64,000 nt of DNA from Chondrilla cf. caribensis (GCA_964020155.1 OZ026556.1:3137501-3201500); one strand, 5' to 3'. Positions 12,801-26,690 are shown, counted from the stretch's first letter. The notes: generated by a model from the sequence alone, not told the origin. Numbers and translations are program-made.

Positions 12801-15800
12801 TAAATTATACAACAATGCATTGAATGCAAGCTTTTATGGAGCTACTGTAAGTTATCACTATTGTGGACAGTATTATTAGTGTAATTAATATTATTATTAT
12901 GACAAAAAGTGATATATATTGAATTCAATTAATCTTATAAATTAAATCTATAGGGCCTTATAAATTTTCTCTCTAATGGTGATCGATGTAAACCTGAACT
13001 TCGATATTCTCAATATAGACGTCAAGAATCTAGTGAGTGTATGTATCAGTGTTTTTGAAATTACTCCACGTCATTGCATTATTATCATAATAAATTTCAT
13101 AATTGCAATAAACATTAATGCAATTTATCCCAGTCTTGTAAAAATTCATAAATTAATAACTAATGCTTTTACTATATCTGATTCTACTCAATGATATTAG
13201 CTGTTTGCAATTATTAATAATGTTTAATTTCAATTCAATTGTAATAAATTAAACATGACATCTACTCATATTATTGCTAAGTACATACAATTGCAAATAC
13301 TTGATATGGTTTTATGTACTATTCTTTAAGCCATTTATATCATTGGATACACACAATTATTGATCCTTGTAAAAAATTCTGTTGCATACAGGTCTAGAGA
13401 GAAGGTATATTGGTTTCCTGGATGACAGTCTAAAGTTGAAACAAGACACTCATTTCTACCAAGGTAATTTCCATCTATGCTGTCAGCGTTAGATGTGCAA
13501 GTCCTCCACTCTTGGTTGATAATTTTGAAAATATTATATTATCATGCCTGGATTATTCTCAAGTCTATTAAATTAATGGATTGCATAACTTTCACAGAAT
13601 TAAATGAATACAACACAAGTTAATATTAACATTGTCAATCAATAATTGTATTACATTCTCCAGGTGAAACTCCCAAAAGTCACATTCATGAGAACATCCA
13701 CATAGCAGTGTTTGTTATCTATACTCTCTTGTCTATTGCTGGTGTTGTATTTGCAATGGTGTGCCTCATCTTCAATGTGGTCTTTAGAAATAAGATGTGA
13801 GTAAGCCACTACCATATTCCATTTGTATATGATTTCGCACATGTATAATATAGATATTGGTCAGGTATGATAGCAGGTATGGTATGTGTCTGAACTGTGC
13901 TATAATTTTCTTCATATGCAGTATTTAGTATTAAATTTAGTACACACTCTGTTGAATATACATAATATATAAGACTGACAAACGAATCTGATTAGGTCAA
14001 AGTGTGTATCATCTGTTTACCCGTTTGGGCTATCCACTCCTGTAGTTTGGCCCTGTAAGGCAGCATCAATAGTATATACTGAGTATAATATTGTAAATTA
14101 TACAACTCTAAATTAAGAAAGTATTACCGTAACTGTTATTCGAGTAACTCAAGTTAAATTTGATGATCATTTAAGCTGTCTATATACAAATGTCCAGTTA
14201 CAAGTGTGTAATTATGTTGTTTTGATCAGCTTTCATATCTAATTCAAATTCCCATAATAGTATGTAATGTGTGAACTATTTACTAATGTAATTAAAAGTG
14301 ATATGATATTAAGAATGAAAATTTCATTGCACTTGTTCACCATATGCCATACAATATTTTGTTAATTACAGAAATTTCCCACTAGTCAATTGTGATTTAA
14401 CATAATATCCCTCCATAACATCATATGACCTTCGTCATCATTTTATTTATTTATTATACTGCAGGGTATGTAACGTTTGATATAATAATTAGTATAGTAC
14501 TGTACATGTAACTGTAGACTGTATATAGGACATTGTACTAATAATATTATGGTGCATACTGTATTATATTGTACAAGCTATGTATAATAATAGAGTATTG
14601 AAAATGTTATAACGTTAATGTTGCATGATGCACAGTTCCCACTAGTCAATGCCCTATCACTTCATCAATGAGAAATGTGATATTAAATTTAAATTACATG
14701 CCATTATCCTGTGATCTCTTGCACACTTGCAGGATTGTGAAGCTCTCCAGTCCGTATCTCAATATAGTGTTCATCATTGGTATCAGTATGATTTACCTCC
14801 TGGTTGTAATCCTTGGAGTAGATGACAATTTGGTAAGTGTCAGCGTGATGAGTGGGTTCTGTCAGGTAACAGTGTGGATTGGAGTGATAGCCTTCACTTT
14901 GGTTTATGGAGTGGTGCTAGCAAAGACATTCAAGGTGTTCTACATCTTCAAGAATCTTAAAGTTGCCAAACCTGAGCAGAATAAGGTTAGAATTCTCATA
15001 TTCTAAGTTTATGGGTTATAAGATATTTCCCTACTATTAGGTTAGGTAATCTTATTTAAACTGGGAAGGCCTTTAGCCCATCGGGCTACTATACTAGGCA
15101 CCCAGGACACTATTATTACTGGATATCACAATTTGGCTCCCAGGCGTGTACATTTATATTAATCATATAATATGTAAACTGCAGATTGGTTTCGGCCACA
15201 ATAAATCTGATGAGAATAACCTGTCCTCAAAAAGAGTATATCATTTGCAGTATAATGAATTTATTCACTATGCATAAACATTTACAGTTAGCGGTTATGC
15301 ATACCAAGTCTGGATTTTGATCTATTGAAAAATGGAAAGTAATAAAATTGTACCATTAGACCCTTGGGTTGCATGATTCTGTTAATACATACTTATTTTT
15401 TAATTGAAACAGTAATACATAATAAAATATGATATTATTACACCCAAATTGAACTATTGTACAACACTGAATTACAAAAAGAACAGATACAGATATGATA
15501 TATAACAGTATTTGTATGTGGACATGTTCTTTCGTACCACTAAGTTATTAATAAGATCCTATTAGCGTGGTCATGTTTGGCTTTCCAAAGCACACCTATA
15601 ATTAAAATTGAATATAATTATTAAATTAAGCTATAATGGAAAACTAATTCGGCCGGCATGTGAATGTGATAGTGGGCTTTCTGAATCACAACTTGCAGAC
15701 AATTCAAGACTGGCATATATTTGTTCTGCTGGGAATATTGCTAGCAATTGATGTCCTCCTTCTGATCATTGTAACAGCTGTACCTGATTCTATCTTGACG

Positions 15801-17429
15801 GCAAAGCTTGACAAGACAACATTAACAGTAAGGCATACTAAATATGATATTATACACTTTATGTAGATATTAAGGTTTTTATCCATACAGACTGGTGAAA
15901 TACCAACTGAAGTGTATCATTGTACTTCAGAAAGTGTCCGAATTTGGGCTCCAATTCTCTTGGTATACAAAATCATTCAGGTTGTGTTTAGTCTCATTGT
16001 TGCCTTTGAGATTAGAAAGATCAAAGTGAAGGGGCTCAATGACTCCAGAATGGTGATCTTCTCAGTCTACACCATTGTGGTAGCTGGTATTGCAGTGACT
16101 CCTGTCATTGTGCTATTGGGTGAAATGGTGACTGTGAAGTATGCCATTGTAGGGATTATCTGTCTTGTCTCATCAACTCTGCTCTTGGGGATGAACTTCA
16201 TTCCAAAGGTGAGGCTGCCCTGTGCACACAAGTCTACAATTGTCCCAATAACTATTTCCTAGTATCAAGTATGTATTCTGTCTGATTTATAAAGTATGGG
16301 GGTTTATTCCAAAGGTACAGTGACGCTACCAATGTACACTTCAGCTATTATAATGGTAGTCAGCATTTTGTATATTATATGTAATGGATTTGTAATATGA
16401 TGTAAAAATCAGATTATCTCTGATCTTTGCGTTAGATAATAGGGAATTTAACTTTAAGAGCAGATTAAAGTAGAGGGTGTAAACTTTAATTGAAATGATG
16501 GATGAATGGAATGATTGAATGGATGAAACAAGAATTTCATTATGAACATATTCACAATTTATTGATAAATTATCTTGAATGTGTCCCATTTTAGATGTAC
16601 TATCTGTACAAGAACCCCAGCGGCGAAATAGATCTGAATCTTGATAGTGTGACTGGCCACATAATGCAAGACAAGGTACTACTAACTTGAGAAATTACTA
16701 GCTAGGGTTTTTAACTGGTGCATATTCCTTTCCAGAAAAAGCCCAGTGCATCTAAACTAAGTACATCTCAGCTTGATGTGCCGTACAGCATGGACTTTAC
16801 CAAATCAATGCAAGAGATGGAATCTCCACTTGTAAGTTATGATTTTATGAATAAATACTAGCTTAGCCTAATCTGTCGGTCGGTCCAGTCTAGACTGAGT
16901 CTTATCTCTTCACTTTCATGTTTACATGTTGTGGTCACAGTGAATAACAGATTTGTAGATTAGGTTGTGTCTTGCTTACATGCTCTTATTATTGTTGTTG
17001 TTATTCTTGTTATTATTATTATTCACTATCATTTATTATTTTTGTCAACTTATATATGTATACTAATTATCATTATAATTATCATTAAATTATTATTATT
17101 ATTATATAATGTTCAGTAACATGCATAACTCGCTTACAAGGGTGATTTGAAAACTCTGAGCGTTGCATTCAATTACTGTCAGCAAGTGATTTTGTCCAAC
17201 GATGAAACAAAACCACATCGATTCATCCAATGTTGCTCTGACACAGTGATAATTGTTTGGTTTTTGGTTTTGTTTTCGTATGTAGAGAGATGCTGAGATT
17301 GGACCAATGGTTTCGACCAGAAAACACATACGTGGGTTCATTTGTTAAATAATGTATTTTGCCATGTTTCTCTCACTACTTACCCTAATTTCTTTTGTAG
17401 TGGCCTCCATTGATGAATCAGTAAATTGA
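9845..17429 (+). CDS. GABA-B-type metabotropic receptor (class C GPCR), copy 2, complete
   Basis: Seventeen exons join in frame to 823 residues: 9845-10090, 10932-11078, 11358-11528, 11675-11782, 11969-12034, 12278-12493, 12565-12846, 12954-13032, 13392-13463, 13664-13796, 14733-14985, 15699-15827, 15891-16208, 16595-16675, 16736-16831, 17286-17331 and 17401-17429. The start was chosen because the first ~30 residues form a signal peptide (hydrophobic LSIVFFWSLLSV) and lead directly into the ligand domain. From exon 2 on, exon order, intron phases and most exon lengths match copy 1. GABA-B marks are SSPYLN, IFKNLKVAKPEQ, LNDS and the TM3/loop-2 cysteines (GFCQ, YHCTSE). There are seven membrane segments in exons 10-13. 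The tail after TM7 is ~84 residues with no clear coiled coil, unlike vertebrate GABA-B subunits, which dimerise through one. A candidate AATAAA at 17474 follows the stop by 45 nt. The ligand is unknown. Confidence 0.94.
10130..10800. promoter_or_regulatory. CpG-rich segment in the first intron of receptor copy 2
   Basis: CG dinucleotides cluster at about 10170-10710 (for example CCGCTTTCCTCGCGATGG and ACGCGGAAAAATGGCGGGC), while surrounding introns are AT-rich and CpG-poor. ORFs on both strands here resemble no protein. A regulatory region or alternative promoter is possible, but this is inferred from composition only. Confidence 0.3.
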
Positions 17430-18661
17430 TGATTAAGGCAAAAACACTCGGAAGTATGAATTAAACTGACATAAATAAAATTATTGTAGATTAAATATTA
17501 TGCATAATGATTATTATTTCAATATCATAATAACATGTATATTATTATTGTATATGATGGTATTCTATAATGTATACTGTGGCAAAATGTTACTATAAAT
17601 TTATTAACTCATGGAAACTGAATGTGTTATGCAAGCCATGAAGGAAATATTTCAAACAGAACACCACACATCTACTTTCAATAATGTGCATACTGTATAC
17701 TGTATGTATGTATATAGTATGTGTACATGTATCAATCAGTACAATTAATTGTTATCAACTTTAAAATGATGCAAATGTCAGCAAGACTTGATCAGCAGGT
17801 GCGCTAAGGCAGCACCATTGTTGTGCCTAAGATAAGCCTACAAGAGGAAAGTTATGAATCATGCAGGGTAAAGATATCACGATATTGCTTGCATTATACT
17901 GCACCACCCTACAGGAAGGAGTTGGTTTCATATGAACCATCTCTGGGCTGTCAGTTTCAAAGCAATAGCATAACCTGTGCTACAATATCCCATTAGAATG
18001 TCATGTTGCGTTGAAGCCATAAAGTGATCATGTATTCTCTCATAATGTTTTCACATAGATAGAGGAATAGTCACGTTTAATCCCAAAGCAGTTTCCATGT
18101 TGATATTTAGGCCCCATCTGGAAACATTTTTATGTACATTGCAGTTATCCTAAAAAGTTTTGAAGTAAGACAAATGTGCGCATGTCCCTTCTCAAATCGT
18201 TTTCATGTGAAACATCCACAATCTATATCATCGCGTCTAATACCTAAAATGCCAGAGATCGTCATGCGCACATACATAACCCACTTTAATTGTATGAGCA
18301 TGCATGTAGAAGTGTGTGTTATTACATTATACATAAACATGCATGTAATTATTCTGTATATATGAACCTATCTGAACAATAATATCTACAATAAATAATA
18401 TATATCAAATGTGCATTGTATTATAATGTACAATATTATAGTTATTATGTTGTTACAGGTCATCATTATAAGTAGTAACGTTGTTCAAGTTTATATAAAA
18501 ATAATCAAAATGAAAAGGAATGGAATACTTGAATTTTATGCAAATTAAGTGATTGCAAAATGATGCAAATCAACAGCATTTTGTCTACACTTCACTTGCA
18601 AGCATGCAATTTGAAGTAAAAGCTAGCACTGTTCAATTTCAGTATTATGTATATAATCAGC
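17430..18661. other. Convergent intergenic region between receptor 2 and the tyrosine kinase gene
   Basis: This region holds the 3' ends of two genes facing each other. The AATAAA at 17474 is the likely poly(A) signal of the receptor. No gene or clear repeat is seen apart from short AT-rich runs. Confidence 0.6.
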
Positions 18662-21600
18662 TCACAGCTGGTTTGTGCTGTTTCTCAGGTCACAATACAA
18701 ATTGGTTGCACTGTCCAAGGGGGCTCCCAGATGAACCGCCATTTCTGGATCTTGCGACTGCTGTACATACACTTGTGGTACCACAAGTTCAGACTCATTA
18801 CTTTCCTCTGCAGCCAGCACATCTACAATATCTTCAAATGTAGGACGACTGTGATGATCCAGTCTCCTATCAGTAAGAAAAATATAATGTACAAAATATG
18901 GAATATAATAGCAAAAAATTGTAAATACGAAAAATTAATGCAAACTACGTATTATCTAGAGTAAATGTATAAACATAAATTAATAGGGTGGAAATTAAAA
19001 TCCTGGCTATCTGTGAATCCAACAATCAAAAGCATTATTCATGTACAATATGATAGACTAAAGTTTCCAAAACTAAACACGTCCTTTAGCTGGGTATCCC
19101 TTTTAAACTAAAATACTAGCTGATTTGGTTATTTTCCATATACATGAACGTATATACATGGACAGTATTCCTTCTATCAAATGTATATACAGTACTAGGG
19201 CACAGTGCATTGTGGGCTTGCTTACCAGCACTGAAGCATCAGAGAATATATGAATCTCGGACAACCTGGTGGAGGATACTGAATGTAGTCCAACTCATCG
19301 TTCTCTTCCAGAGATGTTAACCGAATGAACACCTATGTATACAATATACACCAGACTCAGATTACTCACACAGCAATAAAGTGTGGTTATCACTGTGCCA
19401 TTTCACTACTATAGTATTTCAGCTACATTCACAGTCATCGTGGATGAATACAGTCAATGAATAGGTGTGTATAGCATCAGAGTACAGACGGCTACCTGTG
19501 ACCCAAACAGTCATCTCTACCTGTTTCTACACATATTTTATGCACTACTAAATGTGGACCGTGAATATACACATTCATATACACAGACTACAATAAAATG
19601 TTATTTTGTATATACACAACCATAATACTACAGTGCAAGGGAAGGACAGATTATTACAATATGAAATGCATGACTCTATTGATTTGACCTTTTCTGATGT
19701 CAATTTAGGATACGGACTGCTGCCAAGTGACCAGATCTCAAACAGAACCATTCCATAACTCCAAACATCACTGCTTACGTTATATTTACCATGTTTCAGT
19801 GCCTACATGTCGACAAGATGAAATCAAACTGAAGAACGTGTCAATATATGTATAAAAAGTGTGTGTCTGTGGGTGCGTGTGAGTGTACAAGTGCACATGT
19901 GAGCATGTATATGTGCTTTTGTGTATGCATGTGTGCATGAGTGTGTGTTCATGTGTGGACATACGTCTGTGAGCATGTGTATGTGCTTTTGTGTGTACAT
20001 GAGTGTGTGTTCATGTGTGTACATATGTCTGTGTGCATGTAAGTGTGAGCGTATGTGTGCACATGTGTGAGCGTACGTATGCGTTTTTGTCTATGCATGT
20101 GTGCATGAGTGTACGTTCATGTGTGTACATATGTCTGTGTGCATGTAAGTGTGAACGTACATGTGCACATGTGTGAGCGTACATATGTGTTTTTGTCTAT
20201 GCATGTGTGCATGAGTGTGCGTTCATGTGTGTACATACGTACGTCTGTGTGTATGTATGTACATGTGTGTGCATGTAACTGTGAATGTACATGCATGTCT
20301 TCACAAGGGTTGTAAGTACCTCAGGAGCTGTCCACCTAACAGGTATTTCACCACCCTTTGTGGTGTAGTAGTCCGAAAAACTCAAATCACGAGACAACCC
20401 AAAATCTGAGATCTGCACATTAATGCAAATTTGTTTTTGCTTAATACAAATTTTGCAACATATTTCTGAGGTCAAATATAACATATGTATACATTTTCAA
20501 AGCCTGCACACCATACATTGTCCATACCTTACAATTCCACCCCTTATCTAGTAAGATATTACGAGCAGCCAAATCACGATGGATAAAATGCTTTTTGGAA
20601 AGATACTCCATTCCCTGAGCAATTTGCTGACAGAATGTCAATAGCATTTGAGGTACAGTATTGTCCAGCTGTCCTTGACTATTATAGGATGGAAGGAACG
20701 CACAAATTAACAAATAATCCAAATAATAAACAATGTTAACTAATACACTGTTGGGATGCTATTCAAAGAATTCGAAGGTCAGAAGATAACAGAATTATAG
20801 TTACCAATTACATAATATGTAGTTATAGTGTACAAGATCAGCAAAAATTCGCAACAGTCTAGGATGAAGTCAAAATGACACAAATGCAATGTTGTTGAGG
20901 CTCATTGTTGGGATATCACAATGTAAAACAATACTTAACTTCAATTTAATTTCATGTAATACAAAATAATTGTAATAGTACAACTGGAAGGTCTTTACTA
21001 ATTATGTACCTGACCAATTCCAGGTTCAAATGTAGTACAATTACAACTACATATTATTATCAATAAATATCGTTCTATTTTTTGTAACACAGGTACATTT
21101 GTACACTACAAATAACATTATGCCCAATCTAGAGGAAAATGGGGCTATTACAAAATCTGATGGATTTTTCAACTCCGCTAAATTAACAATTTTGTCCAAC
21201 TACGTACGTTCATGTAAGATTGACACACACTACCACATGTAAAACACACTTCACTGTACAATCATAAGATGGTGTGTGTATGTTTATACTTTAATTGCAG
21301 CTTGATCAAATAGTCCTTTAAATCTCCATTTTCTAAGAGTTCCAGAATCAGCATCATCTAATAATACAGATATAAATCAAATTATCTGTAGTCTGATGGT
21401 ACAGTCAGGTGCAACAGGCATCATTCTGTACCTGCTGAACCACAAGGCAGTGGATCATTGTATACTGGCCATGGGTTAGTAAACAGTCAGATAGAACAGC
21501 CATACCACATAACAATGTACTATGATAATGTATACGTATGTGTACATGTAAGATGATTTATTGAATCAACACCTTTAATTCACATTGATAGCCGTATTAA

Positions 21601-24600
21601 TTAGAGTTGATTGACACCAAAGGTTTACTCACTGGTTCCCCAACAGTAATGATCCCAAAGAGCCAAATTATACAAGGATGCCTGAATTGGCCCATGATGG
21701 CTGCTTCTTGCAAAAGTGCAATTTTTTCTTCAGCAGAAGCATCTTTTCTCATCATTTTCACTGCTACCTGGATATTACCAACGTGAGTGGATAGGGTTCC
21801 TTCACACACAGTGCCAAAGTGACCATGTCCCAAAGTATCACCAAAACTGCAAATAATACAAAATTTTACAGAAGCCTCACAAAATGTTTTCAGATACGTA
21901 CGTATATATAACCTGTACTGTCATAAAATCGCAATAGTACATTATCATAGGGTCAGAATACAAGTAGGTAGAAAGGCTACAAGATAGTGTAATTATTTAC
22001 GTGTACAATGTAGTGTTGTTTTAGTCAACAAATACCTTTTTATTAATAGTTATAGTTAATTGACTGATGACAGAAAATAGAATTTTAGTTTTAGTTATGG
22101 TATGTGGCTAATTCCTAGATTTTAGTTATAGTTACAGTTTTCACTTCAAAATGCAAACACTCTAGTTATAGTTATAGTTACTGTAACGTTATAGTATTAG
22201 TTACAGTAATGAGTGTTTTACATGTACACTCTACCATCATGATATGCTCATGCCTACATAGTTGCCAATGCTCCTAGTCTTTACTAATCTGTATATAAAC
22301 TTACCATTTCCATTTACTGGGAAGAATTAATTATAGTGCTAATATGGTCTCTTTGTACTCTAACATATTCTTTTACTGTAGCAGTAACTATAATATTTGT
22401 GGCAGATATTTGATTATAGTTCTAGTTAGGGACATTAATCATGTTTTTAGTTACAGTTATAGTTCTTGAAGGCGACTTCTGTTCTTTTAGTTAGTTACAG
22501 TTATGATTAACTAAAAGGTCCAGATATTTGAGATAATTTTATTTTACATATTTTAGTTATACGTAGATATAATTAATCAAAACAACACTAGTAAAATGTA
22601 TATTGTAATTGTATAACAGACGGTGTCATGATTATTGGTAAAATTAACTCCCTGAGTATCCAAAAAGCTACACTATAGTACTGCTATATATACGTATGTA
22701 CATAGTATATAATATGTGCTAGTTTTCTAAGAAATTTTCAAGTACGGCAATTACATTCATTCATATATTATATTAGCAACATTTGTACGTCAATAATTTC
22801 TTTGAAAAAGCTACGTACATTATATAATATAGGCCCACTCATTTGTCCACTTGTGAACACACATTATTTATTTGCATGTAAAAGAAACCGACTGACTCTG
22901 GCAAGAAGAACCCTGCTCGCCCCATTATTTCTGCCTTCCAGTAGGAATCTCATGCAAGAGTTCCTACTACTTTCAGATGCGAGAGAGATGTTTGATACAG
23001 TTGTAAATGGTTGAAAATAAAAGCATTACTCTGCTGCCCAATCTAGTCTATGATTGAAATAGTCTCAGATCACTCCAAATAAAACTGTTTTCGATAATTC
23101 AAGTAACAAATTTGAAAAGAAGACAAGCAATCATGTAAAAATTTTGCCAAAAGGTTGGCCTGTATACGTATATGGAGAATTATATCTGCAGATTTTGTGT
23201 AGATAAGTAGAGTGTTAACTAGTAAGTGTGGGGTGAGCTTAGGTTTACCCCAATAAACAGCCACACTACAACATATGCCCAATACATTTTACAAAAGGTT
23301 AATGGAATGAATTTAAAAAATTATAATAATAATAATATTATGTTTACAGCAGGGATGTGTGCGCACAGATGTGACCTTCTATACATAAGTACGTACAGTA
23401 GGTTGCTCACCTTATCAACCTCCTTGGGATTTCAAGGCAATGATTGTCCATTAACATGTCTTGAAGTAAATCCATTTCTGAAGGAGGTTGTCTGTATGGA
23501 TGAGTGGATTCTTTCTCTTTTACCTTTCATGAGATAATGAAATATCAATTTTAGAATACATTAGCAAGGGGTCTGGTTGCTAAAACTAGGACCAAGCACA
23601 TGTTACGAATACACGGAGCTACTTCAGTAGATGTAGTATGTTTGGATAAAATAATAATATGAAAAAATGATCATTTTTGGATTACAAAATAATGAGACAC
23701 AGCTGCTGTATGACCAACGACTCACATCGTCTGATTCAGATGTAATGGTCTCATCATCTCCAAGTACTACAGCTTTTATAGCCTTGTGCTGTAGTGGAGT
23801 TGACAACGCTTCCTCCTTGCTAATAGGTCTGCAGACAATCATATTATTCGCCATCATAAATCTTCCTGTTAGTAAGTAGAAAAGAGACCAATGTTCCAAC
23901 ATTACAGGAATTACACTTACTAGTCTAGTATATACGTAGAAGAAAAAAGAAGAATTCAGTTAACATACCCCCTTTTCTCCTGATTCTCCGAAAAATTATA
24001 CTGACAATCAAACAAACAATAACAGCACCAATACAGCATAGTATAGCAACAGGCACCACTACTGCAATGGGTGTGATATCATGATTAGCTTCCGGATCGA
24101 GAGGAGTAGTATTCACTAATACTGTGGCTATAAAATTCAAAATAACCATGTAATATCCAGGAATATTCTGAAAGAGCAAATAATGCAAAAATGATTGCAA
24201 CATGTGCGACTTACATGAACTACACATTGGTGTGGGTGACATTGCCACATCTACAAAATTAATCATACCATAATACACTTATTGTTAATCATCTTCCAAT
24301 TGTAGCCTCAACTATAATATGTACGTACATATCAGCATAGCAACAATCAAAAAATGTTCACACAAGACACTCACCAAATACTGGAGAGATCATCGGAGAA
24401 TGCAGCACTAAAGACTTTACAATGGTAACGTGTATATTTTGCAGATCACTCACTTGACTGTAAATATAATGAGGGGGGTCTAACTTGGATACTGCAACAA
24501 CCCCTACATTCCAGTAACTTGAGACCACAAATACTAAGTGATCTCCACTTTCAACCTCTATGGTTGAATGAGGTATTATTTGAACTGTAGTGACATTGGT

Positions 24601-24893
24601 GGTATTTATGTCAAAACTCTCTAGTTCGGCTTTAGTTTTGACTTTGAAGTCATTTTCCTGGAGAACACCTAATCTTAAAGCCGCCTTCACAGTAGAATTG
24701 GTATCGTTCAAAATTTTCTTAGCATTATCATTAAGCTGTACTGCAACATTCCAACCAGTAATGTTACCGCTGCAACCAAATATGAGAGTTGGTAAAAAGT
24801 AGAAACCATCGGTAATCAATGAAAAATTCCCAATTCCATCATCAACCTCAGGCTCAAAGTCTTCAAAATCATCCAAGCAACAATCGGGAACAC
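18662..24893 (-). CDS. Receptor tyrosine kinase, 5'-partial (first exon not found)
   Basis: Twelve exons join in frame to a stop (638 residues), in transcription order: 24893-24375, 24250-24215, 24127-23969, 23865-23726, 23523-23411, 21846-21633, 21357-21290, 20678-20528, 20412-20320, 19802-19689, 19332-19226 and 18866-18662. The first exon encodes ~170 extracellular residues with many N-glycosylation sequons, beginning [19 protein letters not shown] do not recognise the domain. A membrane helix ([15 protein letters not shown] and on) with the stop-transfer RRIRRK follows in exon 3. The kinase is complete: glycine loop [12 protein letters not shown] lysine, HRDLAARN loop, [19 protein letters not shown] and the C-lobe CW...RP motif. 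The HRDLAARN form and the membrane topology mark it as a receptor tyrosine kinase. The tail has tyrosines in PQVYVQQ and NLYCDL. A signal-peptide exon must lie upstream (above 24.9 kb) but could not be identified. The ligand is unknown. Confidence 0.92.
19855..20310. repeat. TG-rich degenerate minisatellite in a kinase intron
   Basis: Several imperfect copies of an ~80-100 bp TG-rich unit occur, including GTGTGCATGAGTG, GTTCATGTGTGTACATA and TGTGCTTTTGTGTATGC. It fills most of the intron between the DFG/APE exon and the exon for kinase subdomain IX. Short ORFs across it are artefacts. Confidence 0.7.
22020..22580. repeat. Diffuse AGTTATAGTTAC-type repeat in a kinase intron
   Basis: The words TTAGTTATAGTTA, AGTTACAGTTATAG and close variants recur over ~550 bp with irregular spacing, inside the large intron before the glycine-loop exon. 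It looks like a decayed tandem repeat. Confidence 0.5.
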
Positions 24894-25266
24894 CTGAAAT
24901 AATAACAAACAGATAACACTCACAATTATTCATATCCCTTCCCATCAAATTAATGAATTCACCAGGTCAAGAGTTAAGAACTAAATTGAGCAAACTGAAG
25001 GTATAATAAGTACGTAATTGCATCATAATTTTGTATAAGCTAGTTTGCCATTCACTAGCATAACAATGTAAAAGTGAAGACATACGTAACAACAAACTTA
25101 ATCCATTTCTGTAAAATCTCAGGGATTACCCCAGCTTCGTCCAGCACGTTCACAAGTGTTGTACGTATGTATTACAACTGTACGTATACGCAAAATCATT
25201 ATTATCATTTGTTTCCATGCATGTCCCATCCAATTACAAGACTGCATGAGTGTAATTTGCATGGTC

Positions 25267-25410
25267 ACATGTTCCTCAAATCTCAGCAAGACAAATAATA
25301 TCAACAAAAAAGTCCCCTGGAATATGTCATAATACGTACGTGTAATATTATGACACATTCTTTGAAACTTTATTGTTACTACCATTTGTCTTGCTGAGAT
25401 TTAAGGAACA
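25267..25410. repeat. Nested palindromic (foldback) element
   Basis: Outer arms of 28 bp (25267-25294 and 25383-25410, core CTCAGCAAGACAAAT and its complement) pair with one mismatch. Inside them a second inverted repeat pairs TATGTCATAATACGT (from 25323) with ACGTGTAATATTATGACA. It resembles a small non-autonomous foldback element. No target duplication was identified. Confidence 0.7.
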
Positions 25411-26690
25411 TATTATAGACATGCACAATCCATTTTTTTAGATCAATATTTCGCATCAAATGTTGGAATTGATCCTATAGTTAACAGCTTTATATTGAAT
25501 GACATTGTACAAATTCATTGCACTTCAGGTGAATATACAATACAAGGCAGTGTTTGCACTACCCTGACTTGGTCTCGAGTCTGAACAACTGACAATAAAA
25601 TGAGCAAGCATTGATGCACTGTGTAAGCGGAGTACTATAGAAACCTAAGTGTATGTGTACAATTAACACTTCTGGGGGTTATATATGATTTATTTACCCA
25701 AAATCCCAGGTGTTACTAATAATTAATAAAACATTACTGCAGCAAAATGACTTAGATAGGTTTTGAGTCTGTAGACTGTGTGATGGCTAATTTGGAGTGT
25801 GTACAAAATGTGGATGCATCTATGTTTATGACATGTTTATGCATATGTGCATGTGTGCATGTGTGTGCATGCATGCATGAGTGGTGTGTTTATAGTGTGT
25901 ACTTTGCATGTGTACATTTATGTGTGGGGATGTATGCGTGTATACATACATACGTATATGCATGTGCACTAACAAAAGAAATACACTTTCATTTGTGCTA
26001 AAATGAAATATGTAGGTTGAATTTTACATGCCATTGGCACGTGCACAGCATCATCGTGACAAAACATTAAATTTTGATTTACAAGGAGAGACAAAGCACT
26101 TGATCATTGAATGTGATAGTATGCATTCTATGTACATACACACTCTACACATGCCGAATGATGTGAATTGTAAAATAGTAGCTGGGATACCATATACGTA
26201 TGTATTTATGTAACCTTCAGTCATGCAGACTAGTCCACATAACAGAATATCAATTTCATATTCACATGCATGAATAAATACTTTTCTCTTCAGTATGATC
26301 AAATATGTATAATATATACGTTTGTTGTGCATATTTAGGCATCAACTACGTACATCACATACGTACAGTGCTACCCACTTAATAGGCCACAATTCACTTT
26401 GGAAATCTTGGCCCATTATCTATTTTGGCCTAATGTCCAATTCTGTACTAATTACACAGTACACAGTTAATATGTTACACAGCAATATTCACATATCACA
26501 TCACATATACATCACACATCTGTTCGGAGTCTGTAATTAATCATTCCATCTGTAACATGTACATGTACGTACAATATATCTTATTCATTACAGAAGGTTG
26601 TCAACAATAAGAAAGCTGGAGTTAATCATTATAATAACCAAATATTCTAATACACCTTGACCTACTAGTGACATGGAACACACACCCAAT

